From Gemmatimonadetes bacterium SCN 70-22 (lineage in GTDB: Bacteria; Gemmatimonadota; Gemmatimonadetes; Gemmatimonadales; Gemmatimonadaceae), in assembly GCA_001724275.1 (NCBI GenBank), contig MEDZ01000038.1, forward strand, positions 1 through 33,581: a stretch of DNA of 33,581 bases, written 5' to 3'. This document shows positions 1-6,720 of the stretch, piece by piece. Within the stretch, counting starts at the first letter, position 1. Each line of letters starts with the position of its first letter. The translations under genes and the position numbers were made by a program. The notes under the pieces were generated by a model. The model was not told the origin of the DNA. It saw only the letters and a program-made list of their open reading frames with translations, and ran no database searches.

Positions 1-60
1 CGCGCCGAAACCCGCGCCGAAACCCGCGCCGAAACCCGCGCCGAAACCCGCGCCGAAACC
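1..60 (+). repeat. 12-bp tandem repeat, five perfect copies
   Basis: The unit CGCGCCGAAACC is repeated five times without a mismatch and decays at 61-75. It may extend left of the window. Because 12 is a multiple of three, copy-number changes would keep the frame and only alter the number of APKP units in the protein tail. Confidence 0.95.
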
Positions 61-169
61 CGCGGGGGAACCCGCGGCCACACGCAGCACGCCGTCCGGC
101 GCGGCGCCGGACTCCGGGCGGGGGGCGAAGCGGAAACGCGCCCCGCGTCGCCCACCCGGCGATCGTTAG
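1..169 (+). CDS. C-terminal end of an unknown protein with an Ala-Pro-Lys-Pro repeat tail
   Basis: Reading from base 2, the frame is open for 55 codons and stops at TAG 167-169; the start lies outside the window. The visible part is five copies of Ala-Pro-Lys-Pro, a short Gly/Ser/Thr/Ala stretch, and a strongly basic end containing AKRKRAPRRPP. Such Pro/Lys repeat tails with an Arg/Lys-rich end occur on nucleic-acid-binding proteins such as DEAD-box helicases, but no domain is visible, so the function is unknown. Support for a real coding end: the stop sits inside the word CGTTAGG, which also forms the stop of the oxidoreductase at 2432 and of the protease at 6705, and a strong hairpin follows at 187-216. 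Confidence 0.6.
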   Translation, partial: APKPAPKPAPKPAPKPAPKPAGEPAATRSTPSGAAPDSGRGAKRKRAPRRPPGDR

Positions 170-186
170 GCGCGCCACGCCGGCGC

Positions 187-216
187 GCCCGGCGCGGCCG
201 CTCCGCCGCGCCGGGC
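187..216. terminator. Perfect 12-bp hairpin between convergent genes
   Basis: GCCCGGCGCGGC at 187-198 is exactly complementary to GCCGCGCCGGGC at 205-216, with loop CGCTCC. It lies between the + strand stop at 169 and the - strand stop at 227, where a bidirectional terminator is expected. There is no T-run on either strand, so intrinsic termination is inferred from position and stem stability only. Confidence 0.6.
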
Positions 217-226
217 ACCCCCCGCA

Positions 227-1174
227 TCACGGCGCCAGGTCGCGCCGTCCCGTCAGCTGCGCCACCAGCTGGCGCATCGCCACCTGCCAGGCCAGCGGCG
301 AGCCGGCCAGGTCCTCGCGACGCTCCGACCGCACCGCGCGCACGTCGTCGTCCCTGAGGAGCTCCTGCGCCCCGGCAGCGCTGGCCAGCAGCCGCGTGCG
401 CCTGGCGTGGAACCCTTCGGCGCCGATGCGGATCGCCTTCCCGTCGCGCCCGACGAGCGCTCCCGTCAGCTGCAGCACCGACACCGGCGTGTCGAGCGAG
501 GTGAGCCAGGGGAGCGCGCGCGTATGCCCCGTCCCCAGCTCCACCTCCTTGGCCCCGCGCCAGCCGCGCTGGCGCGGGAGGTACTGCCCCACCTCGAGCG
601 TCAGGACGAGGGCGCGCGCGACCCCCTGGTCGCGCATCACGTCGCCGGCCCACTGGACCCACTCGGCCGACGGGCGCCCCACGGCCAGCCGCATCTGCTG
701 CCGCCCGCGCCCCAGGGCGCTGTCGCCCCGCTCGGCGCAGTCGCTGCCCGGGAGCGCCGGTTCCGTCACGCAGCCGAACTGCACGTCCGGCGGCGACGTC
801 GTGGCCCGGTGCGCGACCGCCGATACGCGCCCCCCTTCCACCAGGCGGATGGAGAGCCCCGACGCCGTGCCTAACGAATCGAGGTAGGCGTTCATCTCGG
901 CCAGCAGCCCCTCGAGGGGCGTCGCCGCGCCCGACGCCGGGTCGAAGATGGCCGGCTGCGACGCCCCGGCCTGGAACACGACCGGGAAGTGCCCCACCCG
1001 CGCGCTGTCGCCGTGGGCCATCACCGTCGCGCCAGCCACCCATGGAGGGTGCTCCAGCATGCGGTCTCCCACCCCGCTCCCCCATGTGGCGCCGGCCGTC
1101 GCACACCCGGCCACGGCCAGGAGGGCGAGCACGCCCATGGTATTCCGTAGTTGCTGCATCGTTATGCGCTGCAT
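227..1174 (-). CDS. Predicted lipoprotein of unknown function
   Basis: About 315 residues. I chose the ATG at 1174 because the protein then starts with a short N-region followed by a hydrophobic core and the lipobox LAVAGC. ATG codons at 1159 and 1138 are alternatives, and none has a convincing ribosome-binding site. Acylation of the lipobox cysteine would anchor it to a membrane. The mature part has no motif I recognise; it contains two Cys (in FGCV and SDCAE) that could form a disulfide, and a mixed alpha/beta-looking C-terminal half. It is transcribed away from the oxidoreductase at 1368. A TTA leucine codon falls inside one copy of the recurrent CCTAACG word (870-876). Function unknown. 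Confidence 0.75.
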   Translation of the reverse strand: MQRITMQQLRNTMGVLALLAVAGCATAGATWGSGVGDRMLEHPPWVAGATVMAHGDSARVGHFPVVFQAGASQPAIFDPASGAATPLEGLLAEMNAYLDSLGTASGLSIRLVEGGRVSAVAHRATTSPPDVQFGCVTEPALPGSDCAERGDSALGRGRQQMRLAVGRPSAEWVQWAGDVMRDQGVARALVLTLEVGQYLPRQRGWRGAKEVELGTGHTRALPWLTSLDTPVSVLQLTGALVGRDGKAIRIGAEGFHARRTRLLASAAGAQELLRDDDVRAVRSERREDLAGSPLAWQVAMRQLVAQLTGRRDLAP

Positions 1175-1304
1175 CGTGACACTCGATCTTTGTTCGTGGT
1201 TTCGCCGCCATGGCGCCTTCGCGCGGTACGGCGCCGCGGCCGGTTTCCCTACGGACACCCGACCTCCCGGTTTCCCCCGAGCGTCGACGCCCCGGCCGGA
1301 TGGC

Positions 1305-1310
1305 TATCTT
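1305..1310 (+). promoter_or_regulatory. Possible -10 element TATCTT upstream of the OYE gene
   Basis: TATCTT matches the TANNNT pattern and lies in the divergent gap between the lipoprotein and the flavin oxidoreductase. It would give an untranslated leader of about 50 bases. The same hexamer sits at the leaderless position before the gene at 4960. No -35 element is recognisable. Confidence 0.3.
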
Positions 1311-1367
1311 TCGCGCGCGGCCCCTCGCCGGGCTGTCCGGCGCGCCGCCCCCCGCCCACTCCACGAC

Positions 1368-2432
1368 ATGCTGTTCTCGCCCATCCAGCTCCGATCGGTC
1401 ACGCTGCGCAACCGCGTCGTTGTCTCCCCCATGTGCCAGTACTCGAGCGAGGAGGGCTTCGCCAACGACTGGCACCTGGTGCACCTGGGGGGGCTGGCGG
1501 TCGGCGGCGCGGCGCTCGTCTTCACCGAGGCGACCGCCGTGTCCCCCGCCGGGCGCATCAGCCCCCACGACCTGGGAATCTGGGACGACGCGCACATCCC
1601 CATGCTGCGCCGCATCGCCGACTTCATCCGCGCACAGGGGGCGGTGCCGGGGATGCAGCTCTCGCACGCCGGGCGGAAGGCCAGCGTGCGCCGCCCGTGG
1701 GACGGCGGCGGGCGGGCCCCGCTCTCCGAAGGGGGGTGGGAGGACGTCGTGGGGCCGAGCGACGTCCGCTTCGCGGACAACTATCCGCAGCCACACGCCC
1801 TCACGCACGAGGGGATCGCCGGCGTCGTCGACGCCTTTCGCGCCGCGGCGCGGCGCGCCCTCGCGGCCGGGTTCCGCGTCGTGGAGTTCCACGCGGCGCA
1901 CGGCTACCTCCTCCACCAGTTCCTCTCCCCGCTCGCCAACTTCCGCACCGACGCGTACGGCGGGCCCTTCGACAACCGCGTGCGCCTGGTGCGCGAGGTG
2001 ACCCGGGCCGTACGCGAGGTGTGGCCGGCGGAGCTCCCGCTCTTCGCCCGCGTGTCGGGGACCGACTGGGTAGCCGGCGGATGGGACATCGACCAGACGG
2101 TGCAGCTGGCGAGACTCCTTGCCGCTGACGGCGTCGACCTGGTCGATTGCTCGTCCGGGGGGCTGTCGGCGGCGCAGCAGGTCCCCGTCGCCCCCGGCTA
2201 CCAGGTCCCCCTTGCCCGCCGCGTCCGGCACGAGGCCGGCGTCGCCACCGGCGCCGTGGGACTCATCACCACCGCCACGCAGGCGCAGCAGGTCGTCGAG
2301 CGCGGCGACGCCGACGTGGTGCTGATGGGGCGAGAGCTCCTGCGCCACCCGCGCTGGCCGCTCGCCGCCGCGCGCGAACTGGGGCAGGAGATCGCCTGGC
2401 CGCCGCAGTACCTGCGCGCCAGGCCGCGTTAG
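1368..2432 (+). CDS. Old Yellow Enzyme, YqjM/XenA class NADPH:flavin oxidoreductase
   Basis: 354 residues, the usual length for this class of FMN-dependent TIM-barrel ene-reductases, which reduce activated C=C bonds using NAD(P)H. The start ATG at 1368 gives the family-typical N-terminus MLFSPIQLRSVTLRNR; the frame is open far upstream but that part is not OYE-like. Class-specific features are visible: SPMCQYS with Cys23 and Tyr25 (equivalents of the redox-tuning Cys26 and Tyr28 of YqjM), NDWHLVHLGG, the substrate-binding His pair in HAAHGY, and LSPLANFRTDAYGG. A late GRELLRHPRW segment is also typical. It is monocistronic between a divergent lipoprotein and a convergent ZIP operon. The stop codon is part of CGTTAGG. 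The physiological substrate cannot be read from sequence. Confidence 0.95.
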   Translation: MLFSPIQLRSVTLRNRVVVSPMCQYSSEEGFANDWHLVHLGGLAVGGAALVFTEATAVSPAGRISPHDLGIWDDAHIPMLRRIADFIRAQGAVPGMQLSHAGRKASVRRPWDGGGRAPLSEGGWEDVVGPSDVRFADNYPQPHALTHEGIAGVVDAFRAAARRALAAGFRVVEFHAAHGYLLHQFLSPLANFRTDAYGGPFDNRVRLVREVTRAVREVWPAELPLFARVSGTDWVAGGWDIDQTVQLARLLAADGVDLVDCSSGGLSAAQQVPVAPGYQVPLARRVRHEAGVATGAVGLITTATQAQQVVERGDADVVLMGRELLRHPRWPLAAARELGQEIAWPPQYLRARPR

Positions 2433-2456
2433 GCAGCGGCGCCGCCCGGGCGCTGC
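2433..2456. terminator. Hairpin filling the convergent gap
   Basis: GCAGCG at 2433-2438 pairs with CGCTGC at 2451-2456, loop of 12 GC-rich bases. The hairpin occupies exactly the 24 bases between the OYE stop and the ZIP stop, suggesting a shared bidirectional terminator. No T-run is present. Confidence 0.45.
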
Positions 2457-3215
2457 TCACAAGTACCGCTGCACCGACACCATCCCCATCATCGCCAGCG
2501 TCGCCACCGCGGCAATCCCCCGCGACGACTCCTGCTCGTACGCCTCGGGCAGGAGCTCCACGAGCACCATGAAGATCATCGCCCCCGCCGCGAAGCCGAG
2601 TCCGTAGGGCAGCGTCGCCGCCCACCGCTCGACGAACAGGTAGGCCGGGACGGCGGCCAGCGGCTGCGGAATCGACGAGAAGAACGACCACCACGCGCAC
2701 CGGGCGATCGAGGCCCCCTGCGGACGCATCACCGCGCTGATCGCGAGCCCTTCGGGGACGTTGTGCACGGCCACCGCCAGGGTGATGGCCGTCGCCAGCG
2801 ACTCCCCTCCGCCGAACGAGACGCCGACCGCCGCCCCCTCGGCGAACGAGTGCACCGTCATCACCGCGATGATGAGGAGCATCTTCTTCGCCCCGGCCCC
2901 GCGGGCACCGAGGAACTCCATCTCGTCCTCGCGCTCCCCCAGCAGGCGCTGCACCACGAGCATGAAGACCACGCCCAACAGGACCCCCGTCAGCGTCGCC
3001 CCGCCGCGCGTGCGCGCCCCCTCGACGATGAGCCCGAACGAGGCGCCCAGCATCAGCCCGGCCGCCAGCGCGTTGGAATAGCCGACGACGCGCGGCGACA
3101 CCGACCGGATGAACGCGAAGGGAAGGGCGCCGAGCGCGGTCGCGATCGCCGTGATCAGGGCATAGATGAAGACGAGGATTGAGGGGTGATCGGACGTCCA
3201 CGCCAGCACGTTCAC
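2457..3215 (-). CDS. ZIP-family metal transporter (second of a coupled pair)
   Basis: 252 residues, polytopic. ZIP proteins carry Zn2+, Fe2+ or Mn2+ into the cytoplasm through a binuclear site formed by two helices. Both motifs are present: His122-Ser-Phe-Ala-Glu-Gly in helix 4 and His151-Asn-Val-Pro-Glu-Gly in helix 5. A hydrophilic loop (residues about 92-108, GEREDEMEFLG) separates the N-terminal helices from the core. The start is GTG at 3215, overlapping the TGA of the upstream ZIP gene in a GTGA junction, which points to translational coupling. The frame is open further upstream, but that stretch is antisense-like and hydrophilic, so I rejected it. Metal specificity cannot be deduced. 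Confidence 0.9.
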   Translation of the reverse strand: MNVLAWTSDHPSILVFIYALITAIATALGALPFAFIRSVSPRVVGYSNALAAGLMLGASFGLIVEGARTRGGATLTGVLLGVVFMLVVQRLLGEREDEMEFLGARGAGAKKMLLIIAVMTVHSFAEGAAVGVSFGGGESLATAITLAVAVHNVPEGLAISAVMRPQGASIARCAWWSFFSSIPQPLAAVPAYLFVERWAATLPYGLGFAAGAMIFMVLVELLPEAYEQESSRGIAAVATLAMMGMVSVQRYL

Positions 3216-3922
3216 GAGGCCCGCTCCATCAGGACGTTCCCGGCGAACGCCACCATGCTGGTGGCGGCGATGATGACCACCGCGATCGCGGTGCGCCCGG
3301 CGGCCCGATAGCCACTGGGAAGGAGGTCGGCGAGCGACAGGTAGATCAACGATCCCGCCGAGGCGCCGAGCAGGAGCGGGCGGAGCGAGGGGAAGGCCGT
3401 GGCGAGGAGGAAGCCGGCCAGCGCCAGCACGACCTCGGGGAGGTTCGAGGCCGCGGCGGCCGCGGCACGCCGCGCCACCGACCTCCCCCCCGCCAGGTGC
3501 GATGACAGGGAGATCCCCTCCCCGACGTTGTGCAACGCCAGGGTGCCGGCCACCACCGCGCCGAACCTCGCGTCCATCGCCAGCGCCACGCCGAGCGCCA
3601 GCCCCTCGGGCGCGGAGTGCAACGCGGCGCCCAGCTGGGCCCTGGCGGGCGGGACCGCGTCCCCCGCGTCGAGGTCGAACCAGGCATGCACGGCGAAGAG
3701 GGTGACGACCGCTCCCCACGCGCCGATGGTGGCGCCGATCGTCCCGGCGTCGAGCGCATCGCGCGTGAGCGGATACGCCAGCCCCAGCATCATCCCCGCG
3801 GCGAGCGCGTTCGCGAGGCCGACGAACGGGTCGTCGGGCCCCGAGACGCGGGCGAGGATGGGGCCCACCCCCGCGGCGGCGGCGGCCGTGATGGAGTACA
3901 GGGCGACGAGCTCGATCGACAT
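3212..3922 (-). CDS. ZIP-family metal transporter (first of a coupled pair)
   Basis: 236 residues with about seven or eight hydrophobic segments. Helix 4 carries His102-Ser-Ala-Pro-Glu-Gly and helix 5 carries His131-Asn-Val-Gly-Glu-Gly, the metal-binding signatures of the ZIP/ZupT family. In helix 5 the usual proline is glycine. ATG 3922 begins directly before the first hydrophobic helix. It overlaps the second ZIP gene by four bases, so the two are almost certainly one operon and may form a heterodimer. The pair is clearly paralogous but diverged. No metal-responsive operator is recognisable upstream. Confidence 0.9.
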   Translation of the reverse strand: MSIELVALYSITAAAAAGVGPILARVSGPDDPFVGLANALAAGMMLGLAYPLTRDALDAGTIGATIGAWGAVVTLFAVHAWFDLDAGDAVPPARAQLGAALHSAPEGLALGVALAMDARFGAVVAGTLALHNVGEGISLSSHLAGGRSVARRAAAAAASNLPEVVLALAGFLLATAFPSLRPLLLGASAGSLIYLSLADLLPSGYRAAGRTAIAVVIIAATSMVAFAGNVLMERAS

Positions 3923-3963
3923 GGGGAATGGGTGCGGGGAGTCGGCGCGCCGCGCTAGGCCTG

Positions 3964-3979
3964 CGGCCGGCGTCGGCCG
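3964..3979 (-). terminator. Short GC hairpin after the phosphoesterase gene
   Basis: CGGCCG, loop GCGT, CGGCCG, 20 bases beyond the phosphoesterase stop and before the ZIP start at 3922. A weak terminator candidate without a T-run. Confidence 0.3.
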
Positions 3980-3998
3980 GCAGCTGCAGCCCCGCGCC

Positions 3999-4823
3999 TC
4001 ACCGTACGCGGTCCCCCAGTGTCGCGCGGTTGCTCCGGTACGGCGCGTACCCCTCTCCCCAGTCCACGCTCCGCACCTCCAGCGACATGCGCTCACCGTC
4101 GACGTTCACGATCACGTAGTGGTACGGATTGTCGCCCCGCTCCATTCCGGGGCGCACCAGGTGTTGCACCCGCACGGCGACGGGGACCCCGGCCTTGAGG
4201 TACTCCCGCAGGTCGGGCTCGCCACGATACGCGTACAGCGGTGCGCCACCGCCGCCGGTCACCAGCTGGTCCAGGCGATGGTCGCCCCCGGTGGCGTCGC
4301 GGTACCGCTCGACGAAGTGCTCGAAGAAGTGCTCGTGCCCGGTGACCAGGAGTCGCACGCGGTGGCGCCTGAAGAGCGGCATCCACCGCGCGCGCAGCGC
4401 CGCCGTGGGCCGCTCGACGATCGCGGCGCCGTGCGGCCCGGACGAGAAGACGGGATGGTGAAAGAACGCCACGACGTTGGGATATCGCCGCCGGTCGAGT
4501 CCCGCCAGCTGCGACGTGGCCCACGCGAATTGCACCGAGTCCTCGGCGATGTTCGAGTCGATGGCGAGGACGAAGGTGTTCCCGTAGCCGAAGGCGTAGG
4601 CCGGGTACCCCGCCAGCCGGCGTGTGGCGCCATCGGGCGGGATCAGCTGCGCCATGGCCCGCAGGTAGTTGCCGAGCCCCTCGCGCCGCGCGGGGTTGTC
4701 GAGCGCCGCGGTGCGGGGGGCGGCGGCCACCTGCGCCCCGCCCCCCGTGGCGACGGAGACGGCGAGCCAGGCGGCGCCGGCCAGCGGCCGTGCCGTCAGA
4801 TGCAATCGGACGTTCCACGTCAT
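3999..4823 (-). CDS. Exported calcineurin-like phosphoesterase fragment lacking the N-terminal metal motifs
   Basis: 274 residues. ATG 4823 is preceded by GAAAGGT at a good ribosome-binding distance and gives a signal-peptide-like N-terminus of about 35 residues. The C-terminal half looks like a metallophosphoesterase: FFHHPVFSSGPHG (His122, His123) and VTGHEHFFEHF (His163, His165) are the family's late metal-ligand motifs. The early motifs GDxH, GDxxD and GNH(D/E), which supply the other ligands, should lie before residue 50 but are missing. The sequence passes from the signal peptide almost directly to GLGNYLR, which in full-length relatives follows the GNHE motif. It is therefore either an internally deleted, probably inactive enzyme or a specialised binding protein. 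I see no frameshift that would restore the missing part within the 136-base upstream gap. Confidence 0.75.
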   Translation of the reverse strand: MTWNVRLHLTARPLAGAAWLAVSVATGGGAQVAAAPRTAALDNPARREGLGNYLRAMAQLIPPDGATRRLAGYPAYAFGYGNTFVLAIDSNIAEDSVQFAWATSQLAGLDRRRYPNVVAFFHHPVFSSGPHGAAIVERPTAALRARWMPLFRRHRVRLLVTGHEHFFEHFVERYRDATGGDHRLDQLVTGGGGAPLYAYRGEPDLREYLKAGVPVAVRVQHLVRPGMERGDNPYHYVIVNVDGERMSLEVRSVDWGEGYAPYRSNRATLGDRVR

Positions 4824-4947
4824 CGGAACCTTTCGGAAACGGGGCATGTCATGCGTGCGGCTCGCGGGAAGGTCACCCGCTCCCCCCGCATCGGCTAGGG
4901 CCGCGCTCCCGGTGCCCCCGCTCGCCTCCACCGATCCCGTCCGGCGC

Positions 4948-4953
4948 TATCTT
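4948..4953 (+). promoter_or_regulatory. -10 box TATCTT placed for a leaderless mRNA
   Basis: TATCTT ends six bases before the ATG at 4960, so transcription would be expected to begin at or beside the start codon. The gene has no Shine-Dalgarno sequence, consistent with leaderless translation. No -35 element is obvious. Confidence 0.5.
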
Positions 4954-4959
4954 CCCGAC

Positions 4960-5886
4960 ATGTCCGGCCATGTGACCGCCCGCGAGCGCTTCATCGCCTA
5001 CCGGCGCTCGCTCCCCCACCCACCGCGCCTCCACCGCCAGCGGGTCGCCGCGCGCGGCCTCGAGTTCGCGGTCTTCACGACCCCCGAAGTCGCTGGCGCC
5101 CTCCCGCTCGTCTGCGTCAACGGCGGGCTCCTCTTCTCGCACAAGCTCCTCTGGCCGGCCCTCGCGCCGCTCGCGCAGCGCCGCCAGCTCATCTTCTACG
5201 ATCAGCGCGGGCGCGGTGAGAGCGGTGCCCCGCCCGGGGCACAGGCCGCCCGCATCGAGCACGACGCCGGCGACCTGGCCGCGTTGCGAGTGGCACTCGG
5301 CTACCGCCGGTGGGACGTCCTCGGGCATTCGTGGGGAGGTGGGATCGCGCTGCTGGGGACGGAGCAGGACCAGGCGGGAGTCCGCCGCCTCGTCCTCGTC
5401 GACGCGGTCGGGCCGCGCAGCGAGAGCTGGCTCCCACACCTGCACGACGCCGCCCTGTCGCGACTCGCCGCGCCGCAGCGCGCGGTGTTGCAGCACATCG
5501 ACCCGGCGACCCTCCTCACGGGCGACCCGGCAACACATTCCGCCTACTCGCGCGCCATCTACCCGGCATGGTTCGCCGACCCGGAGCTGGCGCAACTCTT
5601 TGTCCCGCCTCGTAGTGAGAGCCGCACCGGCGCCGCCGTCGCCTCCCGCCTCCGTCGCGAGGGGTACGACTGGACACCGTTGGTACGAGCCGTGCAAACG
5701 GAGACGATCGTCATACACGGGGCCGAGGACCTCCTCCCTTCGGCGGTGGCGCGCGAACTCGTCGCGCTCCTCCCGAAGGGGCGGTTGTCCCTCATCCCGG
5801 GGGCGGGACACATGCCCTTCTGGGAAGCCCCGGAGCTCTTCTTCCGCCAGGTCGACTCGTTCCTCTCCGACAGCGATCGCGTGTAG
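4960..5886 (+). CDS. Alpha/beta hydrolase, proline-iminopeptidase-like
   Basis: 308 residues. Features of the alpha/beta-hydrolase fold in order: oxyanion loop NGG at residues 54-56 (in place of the common HGG), YDQRGRGESG at 80-89, nucleophile elbow GHSWGG with Ser124, acid in HGAEDLLPS, and catalytic His in GAGHMPF. The DQRGRGxS and GHSWGG signatures resemble proline iminopeptidases and related epoxide-hydrolase-like enzymes, but the substrate is not determined by sequence. No signal peptide, so cytoplasmic. It is 15 bases upstream of the metalloprotease gene and probably co-transcribed with it. Confidence 0.88.
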   Translation: MSGHVTARERFIAYRRSLPHPPRLHRQRVAARGLEFAVFTTPEVAGALPLVCVNGGLLFSHKLLWPALAPLAQRRQLIFYDQRGRGESGAPPGAQAARIEHDAGDLAALRVALGYRRWDVLGHSWGGGIALLGTEQDQAGVRRLVLVDAVGPRSESWLPHLHDAALSRLAAPQRAVLQHIDPATLLTGDPATHSAYSRAIYPAWFADPELAQLFVPPRSESRTGAAVASRLRREGYDWTPLVRAVQTETIVIHGAEDLLPSAVARELVALLPKGRLSLIPGAGHMPFWEAPELFFRQVDSFLSDSDRV

Positions 5887-5901
5887 CGTCCGACCCCGTT
5901 C

Positions 5902-6705
5902 ATGAAGCGCCTCGATCTCGTCTTCGCCCTCATCCTCATCGCCCTCGCCGGTTTCGTGGGCGGGGAGGTGTATGCCATGCGGGCGAGCGGAGGGGGGCGG
6001 CACGTGGTGCGCTCGGCAGGGACGAACGCGACGACGACGGCGGCGGAAGACGACAGCGCCGGCTTCCGCTGGCACCTGGGTCGCTCACGCGGCAGCGACG
6101 GCGAGCGCGAGCGCTCGCTATCCGACGCCAGGAATCGCCTGGCGCTCGGGGCGGCGGGGACCTACATCGGCGAAGTGCTCGCCGCGCACGACTCGGCGCT
6201 GGCGCGCTGGCCCGACCGCCAGGGGGCGCCGCTGCGCATCTGGGTGCAGCCGTCGGCGGAGATCCCCGACTGGTCGCCGGCGAGCGTCGACATCGTGCGC
6301 GACGCCTTCGTCGAGTGGGGGGAGAGCGGGATCCCGCTCAACTTCAGCTTCGTGCGCGACTCGGCCTCGGCCGACGTGCGGGTGACGTGGATCGACCGCT
6401 TCAACGAGGCCATTTCGGGGAAGACGCTCTGGTCGCACGACGACCGGTGGACGATCCTCGAGGCGAGCATCGTCCTCGCCGTGCACCATCGCACGGGGGA
6501 GACGCTCGACGCCTCGGCCACGCGCGCCATCGCGCTGCACGAGGTCGGACACCTGATCGGGCTCGACCACACCGCCGACACGACGTCGATCATGACGCCG
6601 AAGGTGCGGGTCAAGACGCTGTCCAGCGCCGACCGGGCGACCGCGCAGCTGCTGTACCTCCTCCCCGCCGGCCCGATCGGCGGCGCGAACGCCGCGACGC
6701 GTTAG
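5902..6705 (+). CDS. Matrixin-like zinc metalloprotease with N-terminal membrane anchor
   Basis: 267 residues. Residues about 5-25 form a single hydrophobic segment (uncleaved anchor or signal peptide), then a polar linker rich in Ser, Arg and Glu to about residue 90, then the catalytic domain. The metzincin zinc site is complete: His213-Glu214-x-x-His217-x-x-Gly-x-x-His223 (HEVGHLIGLDH), followed by the Met-turn at Met231 (SIMTPK). These are the hallmarks of matrixin/peptidase M10 proteins, active outside the cytoplasm. No cysteine-switch propeptide is visible. It follows the alpha/beta hydrolase closely and converges on the PDZ operon with a 15-base gap. The stop is within CGTTAGG. Confidence 0.9.
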   Translation: MKRLDLVFALILIALAGFVGGEVYAMRASGGGRHVVRSAGTNATTTAAEDDSAGFRWHLGRSRGSDGERERSLSDARNRLALGAAGTYIGEVLAAHDSALARWPDRQGAPLRIWVQPSAEIPDWSPASVDIVRDAFVEWGESGIPLNFSFVRDSASADVRVTWIDRFNEAISGKTLWSHDDRWTILEASIVLAVHHRTGETLDASATRAIALHEVGHLIGLDHTADTTSIMTPKVRVKTLSSADRATAQLLYLLPAGPIGGANAATR

Positions 6706-6720
6706 GCACCCTGCGGGCGA

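Noticed and set aside
948-1367. Longer N-terminus for the OYE protein
   Set aside because: It runs antisense through the lipoprotein gene and does not resemble OYE; the family-typical N-terminus begins at 1368.
4873-6075. 400-codon - strand frame
   Set aside because: Antisense shadow of the alpha/beta hydrolase gene, low-complexity Arg/Glu-rich, no motifs.
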